This document shows positions 54,275 to 61,375 of a DNA stretch of 64,000 nucleotides, one piece after another (within the stretch, counting starts at the first letter, position 1; each line of letters starts with the position of its first letter). Under the pieces are notes generated by a model. It ran no database searches. It was not told where the DNA came from and saw only the letters and a program-made list of their open reading frames with translations. Location of the stretch: NCBI RefSeq assembly GCF_000147335.1, contig NC_014533.1:1-64000 (forward strand), in the 5' to 3' direction. This DNA is from Gloeothece verrucosa PCC 7822. GTDB lineage: Bacteria; Cyanobacteriota; Cyanobacteriia; Cyanobacteriales; Microcystaceae. Position numbers and translations under genes: made by a program.

Positions 54275-56413
54275 TTAAAAAATTAACGGTTGAGATTGAC
54301 TCCTAAAAAAGTTATTTAACCGCCATTTCAGGGCCTCCAAAAGCAAAGCATCCTGATTAAACCCACAAGCATAAGCTTGTCCCGCAGCATCTGTTAAGCG
54401 ATACAATCCAAAAAAAGGATTTAATTTAAGCTGACGACTCACATCCCAATGACTAGCACGTTGGTTTCGGTTTACCGGAATCAAAAAAGCTAATAACTTT
54501 TGACCCTTCAAACAATTAATAATTTCAGACTGTAGATGTTGTCCCTTTAAACTCAACTTACTTAATAAAAAAAGTTCCCCTGTTTTGAGTTGATCACAAT
54601 TGCGGCTACAATGAAAACTAATTTCTTCACGTTTATCTATCCATTCTCGAACCCGTAAATAAACCTGAATATAACGCTCAGGAAATGCTTCCTCTGTGTA
54701 TCCTTTATGAGTCGCGGCTTTAAGAAAACTATTCCGCTCTAAAATTTCAACTGTTGTATAAGGTAACAATCTTAGTAAATCATAAGTGTAAAAGCGCTCG
54801 TTATCCCAAACCGCAGCTTGTAACGATGTACCGCCTCTAAACCGCAATAATTCTTTTTGTATCGCTTTGCCTACAGGGTCATGATTCAGAGCATACCACC
54901 TTCTTTGCGCTGACTCCAGTTTATCCCCATATACCCTCCGTAAATCCTCACTCATCCGTTGACGAACAGGCTGCATTACTTTAGAATTCTCTAAACTCAT
55001 ACAGGCAAACATTCCTTGTGCTTGCAGTGCCCCCCAACGGTTCCGATATTCTTGGAACTCTTTAGGTGGGTTAAAAGCGTTGGTAATAACCTCTATTAAC
55101 TGTTCTCGTTCCATAGGTTCAATAGAAGCATCAGGCGGCAATTTTTCTTCAATTCTAGACATTATCCAAGGTGTCTGACCTGAAACTAAAATAAAAGCTT
55201 TATAGGATAAAAACCCTGGATGTCTTCCCAATCGTCCTAAGCGTTGAATAACAGTTGCTGAGTCACTACTTTCACAAATTAATAAATGAATTTTGAAATC
55301 TACTCCAACATCTACTGCTGAAGTTGCTACAATTAAGACAGGTTTATCAGAATTTTGTAGATTGTTTTGAATTTCTGAGCGTGTTTTTCGGTCAATTCGT
55401 CCGCTAATCTCTTTCACTAAAACATTGGGCAATAGTTTCTCAAGTTCACGAGTAATCTTGACAGCTAAAGCAATGGAATTGACGATGATTAATCCTCTTC
55501 CTTTAGATTCAGCTTTGAGAATATTATTAATTTTATTGGCTTTTTCTTTCAACCATTCCAGAGTCTTAGTCTCTTTTAAATCAATAAATTCTAATTCCAC
55601 TGCTTGAAGAATTTGCCGATAACCTGGAGTTTCTTGATTAGCATAAACTCCTTTTACGAGTTCGACTTTAAAATTAGCTTGGTCTAACTGTTTAATAAAA
55701 TCCGTTTTTGGAGTGGCAGAGGTAAATAAAAACCGTCTTGGATGTTGTTGAGTTTGACGAATGAGGGTCAAGCTATTTAACATAGCGGCTTCTTGATGAG
55801 GGCCAAAAATATGAAATTCATCAATTACCCATAAATCGGGAAACCCTGCTAAACTCATGGGAAGTAATTCATTGCCATAAGCAGGATTGCGATATTGAAA
55901 ATGAGTAATTAGATGAAAAATATCAGGGTTAGTTAATATGATTGGCTGAGATTCAATAGGATATAATAATTCCAGAAATCGATTACTATTTAAGTCTTGA
56001 ACTCGACGGCTTAATTCTTCTCCAAATAAATAGTCTATTCGATTAGAGGCATCTAACCCAAATAACTTATGATAATGACGTTGTTGTCGGATTTGATCTT
56101 CTACTAATTCAATGGTGGGATATAATCCCATCAATCGAAAGTTAGGATCGAGTAAGCTAGGTAAAGAAGCGGCTAATGATTTTCCGTCTCCTGTGGCGGC
56201 AAGATTAAATATAATATCTGCATCACCTGCCCTAGCGTGAGCATAAGTTTCTGCTTGATGAGACGATAAAGGACAAGTGTAACCAGTTGGAGGTTTAAGT
56301 TCAAGTGCATTAGGTGCGGCTTGATGAACTTTACAGACTCCCTCACATTTTAGTGGACAATTCCCCACCCCCCCGTTAAGCTTGGAGTAAAGGGGTTTTA
56401 ATTGAATTTTCAT
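54275..56413 (-). CDS. cas3: Cas3', helicase of type I-D without HD domain
   Basis: This is the SF2 helicase recruited for target unwinding. The 712-residue chain has an N-terminal Cys-rich segment (GNCPLKCEGVCKV), motif I FNLAATGDGKSLAASLPSLL, the Walker B DEFH in DLWVIDEFHIFGPH, SAT in LFTSATPKTDF and motif VI IQRLGRLGRHPGF. No HD nuclease is present; in I-D that activity is in Cas10d. It is the first gene of the cas operon. Its start is 550 bases from the divergent WYL gene, with regulatory DNA between. Confidence 0.92.
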   Translation of the reverse strand: MKIQLKPLYSKLNGGVGNCPLKCEGVCKVHQAAPNALELKPPTGYTCPLSSHQAETYAHARAGDADIIFNLAATGDGKSLAASLPSLLDPNFRLMGLYPTIELVEDQIRQQRHYHKLFGLDASNRIDYLFGEELSRRVQDLNSNRFLELLYPIESQPIILTNPDIFHLITHFQYRNPAYGNELLPMSLAGFPDLWVIDEFHIFGPHQEAAMLNSLTLIRQTQQHPRRFLFTSATPKTDFIKQLDQANFKVELVKGVYANQETPGYRQILQAVELEFIDLKETKTLEWLKEKANKINNILKAESKGRGLIIVNSIALAVKITRELEKLLPNVLVKEISGRIDRKTRSEIQNNLQNSDKPVLIVATSAVDVGVDFKIHLLICESSDSATVIQRLGRLGRHPGFLSYKAFILVSGQTPWIMSRIEEKLPPDASIEPMEREQLIEVITNAFNPPKEFQEYRNRWGALQAQGMFACMSLENSKVMQPVRQRMSEDLRRVYGDKLESAQRRWYALNHDPVGKAIQKELLRFRGGTSLQAAVWDNERFYTYDLLRLLPYTTVEILERNSFLKAATHKGYTEEAFPERYIQVYLRVREWIDKREEISFHCSRNCDQLKTGELFLLSKLSLKGQHLQSEIINCLKGQKLLAFLIPVNRNQRASHWDVSRQLKLNPFFGLYRLTDAAGQAYACGFNQDALLLEALKWRLNNFFRSQSQPLIF

Positions 56414-56962
56414 TGGTGTTTCTTGATTTAAGTTGATATTTCCAGGCTATTACACTTATTCGGAAAGTTGTAGTCAAAAAATGATAATAACTAAAAAATT
56501 TTGACTGACACCCGCATATGGTGCAGCTATACGGGCAAAGCCTGCCTACGCAGGCTAATGGGTTTGATTAACTCGTTTATCGTAGGGACATTGTATGCAA
56601 CGTCTCTACAGGAATTGGATAATGATCCCAAATCCGGCTTAGATTTAGCCCGCGCCCCGATTGCTCTGTTCGTACAGCCAGCCCCTTCAGGGTGAGGACA
56701 TTTTTCAGGTAACTATCTGGTAGACTTTCCAGAGATCGCGGCCAGAATGCACAAACAAAATCTCCTCATCATTCCAAGGTATAGTTTGAAAAGAGAGACT
56801 TAGATTGTTATACTTATAAGCCCAATGAATACCGGTAACGGGATTGAAACCTGATATATTTTTATGGCCAAACTGAGTCTCTCCTTTAAAATAGCTCCCC
56901 TCTACTCGTAGGAGAGGGGTTGGGGGAGAGGTCAAAAACTACTCTTAAAATCCCCATCTTGC
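56414..56962. promoter_or_regulatory. Divergent control region between cas3 and the WYL gene
   Basis: This 549-base region should carry both promoters. It holds a hairpin AGCCTGC-CTAC-GCAGGCT (56539-56556), an imperfect palindrome GTAGGGACATTGTATGCAAC then GTCTCTAC (56582-56609) of a kind widespread in cyanobacteria, a lone I-D-like repeat (56814-56850) and a repeat-like patch with GGAGAGGGGTTGGGGGAGAG before the WYL start. No confident operator for the WYL protein was identified. Confidence 0.5.
56814..56850 (+). CRISPR. Lone degenerate I-D repeat upstream of the WYL gene and cas3
   Basis: Aligned without gaps to the crRNA-sense I-D repeat, 26 of 37 bases match and 24 of the last 27, including AATGAAT and the end AACGGGATTGAAAC. 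It shares the GGTAACGGG variant with the relic at 20689. No second repeat is evident after a spacer-length interval. Such a single degenerate repeat in a cas control region recalls crRNA-like regulatory RNAs. Confidence 0.65.
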
Positions 56963-57910
56963 ATGACTTACAATCAAATCGCCTTCGCCTTAGAAATACT
57001 GAAACTTATAGCCGCAAAACCCCGAAAACGAGAAGAACTATCCGAATTACTGGCAGAATTTTTAGATAAAAACGATAAAAACGCCGATGACATCCCCCAG
57101 AAACTAACCCGCACCATCCGCAAACTCAGAGACTGTGGGTTTAATATCAAAAGCGCTCCCCATCATCCCTATGAACTGCTAGAATCAAACTTCCCGGTTA
57201 TCCTCTCGCCGCAACAACGCCAAGCATTATATATGGCGGCTCATTTTCTTGCAAATATGGGGTTTTCAGCACCAGCAAGTCAAATTATTCGCATTGGAAA
57301 ACTATCCGAAGCGGATCAACCCCCTAATTTTAAAGTTGATTTTAGCCCACCCATTGATTATAGTGAAAATCAAATTACTACAATTGTTCAAAAACTACAA
57401 GAACAATTTGAAAGAAAATGCCGCTATTCTATCTATTATGAAAATAGTAATGGAGAAGCCAAGTTTTGGGACTTAGATTTATCTGGACTTCGCTTACACA
57501 ATGGCGTATTATATCTTTTTGCTTTCGTGCCAGATGCTGATTCTCGAAATATTCAAAAAAGACCAAATGTAGAACAAAACTTTATTTTTAGAGTCGATAG
57601 AATTAAAACTTTTGGAGGAACGACCAATATTCCTTGGTTTTGGCAAGAGTTCCCCACTTTAACGATACGTTACTGCATGACAGGCCCTTTAAAAACCTAT
57701 CAACCCCGTCGGCAAAATGAGCGTGTTATTGAGCGCAATATCGAGAAAGAATATGTAGTAATAGAAACAACAGAAGAGTTTATCTTTTGGTTTAGTCAAA
57801 GAATTCTACAATATGGCTCAAATGTTCAAATATTAGAACCAGAATGGTTAGTTCAAGAAATCAAACAAGAACTCATAAAAGCTTATCAAAATTATGAAAA
57901 TAATTCTTAA
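56963..57910 (+). CDS. WYL-domain transcriptional regulator of the I-D locus
   Basis: WYL regulators bind nucleic-acid-derived ligands and often control CRISPR and other defence operons. Residues 1-80 are a winged helix-turn-helix (ALEILKLIAAKPRKREELSE, KLTRTIRKLRDCGF). Residues 95-300 form the WYL-like region: RKCRYSIYYENSNGEAKFWD corresponds to its first strands and LRLHNGVLYLFAFVPDADSR to the ligand-binding part. The conserved W-Y-L triplet itself is altered. It is encoded divergently from cas3 and is a likely repressor or activator of that operon. A terminator-like hairpin follows. Confidence 0.85.
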   Translation: MTYNQIAFALEILKLIAAKPRKREELSELLAEFLDKNDKNADDIPQKLTRTIRKLRDCGFNIKSAPHHPYELLESNFPVILSPQQRQALYMAAHFLANMGFSAPASQIIRIGKLSEADQPPNFKVDFSPPIDYSENQITTIVQKLQEQFERKCRYSIYYENSNGEAKFWDLDLSGLRLHNGVLYLFAFVPDADSRNIQKRPNVEQNFIFRVDRIKTFGGTTNIPWFWQEFPTLTIRYCMTGPLKTYQPRRQNERVIERNIEKEYVVIETTEEFIFWFSQRILQYGSNVQILEPEWLVQEIKQELIKAYQNYENNS

Positions 57911-57951
57911 TACCAATCCTCTATAACGCTGCATTTAATCGATCCACCCAA

Positions 57952-57975
57952 CCCCCTGTGAACTCGGGGGCTTTA
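57952..57975 (+). terminator. Terminator-like hairpin after the WYL gene
   Basis: CCCCC-TGTGAACTC-GGGGG forms a five-base G/C stem with a nine-base loop, 42 bases after the stop codon. It is followed by CTTTAAAG rather than a long T-run, so termination would be weak. Confidence 0.4.
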
Positions 57976-58147
57976 AAGAAAAATAAATTGTATTATTAAG
58001 GAGAATTGGTATAATTAGCTCAAATCATTTAAATCTCCATTTTCTAGTAGCTAGATTTGACTTAAAAACTCTTTACTTGCAAAGGCAGTAGCTTATTACT
58101 ATGGCTCTCCCGTACTTGCGGTGATAAGAAAAGGTTATCAATTGTAG

Positions 58148-58214
58148 GGTGGGTTAGACGCGGCGATGATTTTGATAAGAAAGTGATAACTTTTGATCCG
58201 TGCCGTAACCCACC
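58148..58214. repeat. Interspersed palindromic repeat
   Basis: GGTGGGTTA (58148-58156) and TAACCCACC (58206-58214) are perfect inverted repeats around a 49-base centre. Elements starting GTAGGGTGGGTTA are widespread in cyanobacterial intergenic DNA. It lies between the ends of two convergent genes and could fold in RNA. Confidence 0.55.
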
Positions 58215-58271
58215 ATAGACTATTTTGTATTTATCTGAACATTTTTCCCCACGATGCCGAAAGAGCCATTT

Positions 58272-59369
58272 TTAACGGGTTAAAGGCACTGGCCGTAATC
58301 TTCCTGCTACTTCAACGTTAGGAAAATTGGAATCAAAAGTTAAATTTTCTAATTCTCCGTTCTCCAAAACAATAAAAGTATCTTCTATTTTTGCTCCTGC
58401 TAAACTCGGATTCCAAGCTATGGCCATATTTTCGCTTAAAATATCGTCAGTTGTGGGATTTGCCACAATTTCCCTGGCTAGATATCCGGTTGTTCCTCCC
58501 TGATGATGTTCGCGGATAGCATTGGAAAAGCCATATTGTTCGTAAGCTTGAGCAAGTTTTTGATAAATAGCGTTGAGTGAGATTCCAGGTTGGCAGGAAT
58601 TTAAAGCTTGTGCTTCAATTTCTTGGACATAGTGATGTAATTTAGCTTTTTCATCACTTAGCCTCCCAAATGTGATAAAACGAGTCAAATTGGCATATAG
58701 ACCCGCTCCTCTAGCACAAAATACGAGCATTGCTTCTCGCCCAATCTTTTCACCTGTTGGGGTAGGATGGCGATAAAGAGGTAAGCGCCGCTCTCCGGCT
58801 GCCAAAGTTAAAGCCGGATGAAGTCCTCTATTCCACAAAGCTTTTGCTCCCGCCCCTGCTAATTGGTATTCTGTCCAAGTCGGTTGGGCGGCATTTAAAA
58901 CTTCTGTCATTGCTTCGCTGGCTAAGCGTCCGATCTGACGGTATCGTTCTAATTCACTTGACAAAATTTTTCTTTTATGTATCAAAAAAGATGAAGATAA
59001 AGGCTTTTCTAAAGATGAGTTAGGGCGATCACTCTCTAATAATCCTCCTTCAGTCTGCTCAAGCACAAATGTTTCCCGTTTTGGCATATCTGCCCAAGGA
59101 TTTATCCATAACTTAAAATTACTTGGCAATTCTTCATCTATTAAACGTTGTGCTTCAATCTCATCGGTTAATACCCAAGCATCTTGAGCGGTAATTAGCA
59201 CTTCGGCAACTCCGGTTTCTGCTGTGAGTAATACGGTATTAGATGCGCCCCCCGTTACCCAAGCAAACCAATCACTACCGCGTAGTCTCACCCCTCGCGC
59301 TTCAGTTTTTGCTAGGGTTTGGCGGATTAATTCAAGTTTGGCAGAAACCTCTTCGTGGTACTGATTCAT
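58272..59369 (-). CDS. M24-family metallopeptidase (Xaa-Pro aminopeptidase-like)
   Basis: The 365-residue protein has an N-terminal creatinase-like domain (1-140) and a pita-bread M24 domain (150-350). EMAIAWNPSL and IEDTFIV resemble the end of the M24 core, and REHHQGGTTGYLAREI contains a His of the active-site region. Several usual metal ligands (the Asp-Asp pair) are hard to see: LTLAAGERRLPLYRHPTPTG stands where the first would be. It may therefore be a divergent or inactive member. The gene stands alone between intergenic repeats. Confidence 0.75.
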   Translation of the reverse strand: MNQYHEEVSAKLELIRQTLAKTEARGVRLRGSDWFAWVTGGASNTVLLTAETGVAEVLITAQDAWVLTDEIEAQRLIDEELPSNFKLWINPWADMPKRETFVLEQTEGGLLESDRPNSSLEKPLSSSFLIHKRKILSSELERYRQIGRLASEAMTEVLNAAQPTWTEYQLAGAGAKALWNRGLHPALTLAAGERRLPLYRHPTPTGEKIGREAMLVFCARGAGLYANLTRFITFGRLSDEKAKLHHYVQEIEAQALNSCQPGISLNAIYQKLAQAYEQYGFSNAIREHHQGGTTGYLAREIVANPTTDDILSENMAIAWNPSLAGAKIEDTFIVLENGELENLTFDSNFPNVEVAGRLRPVPLTR

Positions 59370-59598
59370 ATAAAAAAATAGGTAATAAAAACGGCTCTTG
59401 TAGCCGCGCTCATCTGTTGTTTAAACTACTGTTTTAGAAAAAATTTGTTGTTGAATTCAGTCTAACGTCAGAGTTCTTTGCTCCACCTCTTTCTAAAGTA
59501 GCATTAGCAATAGCTTAGGAGTTACGCACTCTCGATTAAAAATAAGGATTTTATGTCATCCGCCGTCAGCCCTGAGCCTTTAGCCTTATTCTCAAAAA
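59370..59598. other. Intergenic DNA with no clear feature
   Basis: Only a short trace of the dispersed repeat (AGGAGTTACGCACTCTCGAT near 59518) is seen. It should contain the promoter of the minus-strand M24 gene. Confidence 0.4.
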
Positions 59599-60483
59599 TC
59601 AATGACAAAAATTTGCTTGTTTTTTCAGCCAAAAATTTTCTCTAATTTGACCGCCAATTATCCCGCAAATGACGCTCAAGACTATAGAACCTACTTGACC
59701 AAATATTAGACTACCTAATATTAATCCGACCATAGCACCTAAAGTTTCTGCTATTAATTCCATACCCGAATGTTCTAAAAAAATTTGTATGCTTAAAGCA
59801 GGATGAAGTTTATTTTCTGAAATAGGAGTTATTTCTCCTAACCAGTAACGAATGGTATTTTCTCCTATTTGGCTCCCCATTAATCGTCCAATAACACTAG
59901 CCAAAGCGCTACCAAAATGTCCCACTGTAATAAATCCTAAATGACTCAAAAGCAGACTCCCAATAGTAGCACCTATCATCTTACCTCCAAATTCTTGTAT
60001 TTTGATGGTCAAAATATTTGTTTTCTGAGAGCTAACATCTAATTCATCTAGTTTTTTTTCGGGTAAAGTTACCATTTTATCAAATCCAGAACAAGGTTTA
60101 TATTCTAGTTCATATATTTGTAAGATATCATCGGTTAAATATTTTAAATTTTCGTTGTTTTGATATTTATTTAAGTTAATTTTTGAATTAAGAATTTCAA
60201 GGGTTTTCAAAATTTCATTTTTTATTTGTGTTTCTGAATTTTGGCTGACTTCATAATATATAGTTGCAGAATTGTTAATGTGGCTTAAATAGACTTTTTT
60301 GACAGATCCTAAGCTAATAATCAGTTTTTTAAAAGCTTCTCCTAAATAAGGAGACTGTTTTAACCAAGGAACATAAATTCTCATTCTCCCTGGAATTGAA
60401 TGAATTATTTTCCATTGACCTAAAATATTTTTATCAAAAGACTCTGCATTTAGATAATTGTTTATTTCTTCAGCTATATACAT
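59599..60483 (-). CDS. HMA-like domain plus glycine-zipper membrane protein
   Basis: A 294-residue protein of uncertain role. Residues 25-100 resemble an HMA-type ferredoxin-like fold (IIHSIPGRMRIYVPWLKQSP, ISLGSVKKVYLSHINNSATI) as in the N-terminal domain seen before P-type ATPases and in HMA2-type cyanobacterial proteins. The metal-binding CxxC is absent. Residues 165-290 contain two Gly-rich hydrophobic blocks (GGKMIGATIGSLLLSHLGFI and AMVGLILGSLIFGQVGSIVL) like glycine zippers. A membrane or membrane-associated location is inferred. The gene stands alone. Confidence 0.7.
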   Translation of the reverse strand: MYIAEEINNYLNAESFDKNILGQWKIIHSIPGRMRIYVPWLKQSPYLGEAFKKLIISLGSVKKVYLSHINNSATIYYEVSQNSETQIKNEILKTLEILNSKINLNKYQNNENLKYLTDDILQIYELEYKPCSGFDKMVTLPEKKLDELDVSSQKTNILTIKIQEFGGKMIGATIGSLLLSHLGFITVGHFGSALASVIGRLMGSQIGENTIRYWLGEITPISENKLHPALSIQIFLEHSGMELIAETLGAMVGLILGSLIFGQVGSIVLSVICGIIGGQIRENFWLKKQANFCH

Positions 60484-60961
60484 TATTTATGATTTATTTT
60501 AGATTTTAAAAACATTTTAAATGTTATTTTAATAGCATAATTTTTTTAGGTTATCTACTTTAGGTATTATTTTTTCTTTTTTTATACAGAAAATGTTTAT
60601 AAGTTAGATTAATAAAAATAATTATTTGTCGAACTAACAAAAGCACTCAATAATTAAATCTATCTTTTGAAATAAAAATTAACCTAATTTTAGAAAATAA
60701 ATAAAATATTTTTATATTAATTAAAAGTTTAAGTTAAGAGTTACGCACCATAAGCGAATTATAAGGGTTTGAAATGGTTCGTGATCCTTCGCAAGGCTCG
60801 CTTGGGGCATAAAATCGTTGTTTTTAATCAGGAGTGCCTAAACCCTAAAATTAACATTTTTTTAGGTGCGGATATCCGTATCTACATTGGGTAGCGGTTT
60901 TTAGATTTTCAACGCCACAATAAGTATATATGAACTCAACTCACCAATAAGGACTAAGCTC
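60484..60961. other. AT-rich intergenic region with a dispersed repeat
   Basis: The left 240 bases are very AT-rich and contain no gene; they should hold the promoter of the minus-strand HMA-like gene. Bases 60736-60822 are the diverged second copy of the repeat at 20482. The last 60 bases contain the upstream region of the small plus-strand gene, with AAGGA ahead of its ATG. Confidence 0.45.
60736..60822. repeat. Dispersed repeat, copy 2
   Basis: GAGTTACGCACCATAAGCGA then ATTATAAGGGTTT and a later ATAAAATCGTTGTTTTTAA match the copy at 20482-20564. The middle has diverged (TTCGCAAGGCTCGCTTGGGG). No coding content is seen. Confidence 0.55.
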
Positions 60962-61144
60962 ATGTTTCCTTTTTGCGGTAATTCCTATCAGTATCAAGAT
61001 ACAACCTCATTAAAGACATCGAGAGAACGTAAACTTCAATTTCTTAAATGGATGCGCGATTCACTTGAAGCTCGATTAGCCGGCTTAAATGCCATGATTG
61101 AAACAATAGAAAGGCAGCTTAATACATCTGAAGAGCGGGTTTAG
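60962..61144 (+). CDS. Small conserved-looking protein, unknown function
   Basis: A 60-residue protein with an AAGGA-like ribosome site 6-10 bases before the ATG. Residues 1-20 are Tyr/Gln-rich (MFPFCGNSYQYQDTTSLKTS) and residues 22-57 form an amphipathic helix (RERKLQFLKWMRDSLEARLA, MIETIERQL). Helical pairs of this kind occur in many short cyanobacterial proteins. A stem-loop follows right after the stop. No function is inferred. Confidence 0.6.
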   Translation: MFPFCGNSYQYQDTTSLKTSRERKLQFLKWMRDSLEARLAGLNAMIETIERQLNTSEERV

Positions 61145-61160
61145 TAAGCTAATTTAATTT

Positions 61161-61191
61161 CTCCTTGTTAAAAATTTAATTTAACGAGGAG
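61161..61191 (+). terminator. Hairpin after the 60-residue gene
   Basis: CTCCTTGTTAAA and TTTAACGAGGAG pair over 12 bases with one T-G pair and a seven-base AT loop. It starts 16 bases after the stop codon and is the likely transcript end, although it lacks a long T-tract. Confidence 0.55.
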
Positions 61192-61269
61192 ATCTCTGAT
61201 ACTTTTCCTACTTAGATGTCACTGAGAAAAAAAACAAAAAGCTAATGAGGGCTTCTTTCTTGTTATGCT

Positions 61270-61319
61270 TATACTTGTACTTGCTAAGGCTATTACCTTC
61301 ATATAAGTATAAGTATAAA
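61270..61319. repeat. 14-bp inverted repeat beyond the glucoamylase stop
   Basis: TTATACTTGTACTT (61270-61283) and AAGTATAAGTATAA (61306-61319) pair over 14 bases with one mismatch around a 22-base loop. It lies 57 bases past the minus-strand glucoamylase stop and may be a transcription end or RNA-stability element. Confidence 0.45.
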
Positions 61320-61375
61320 ATAACGAGACAAGCCACTCATTGCTTATAAGTTCTGGAAAGATGATGAATGTTAGT

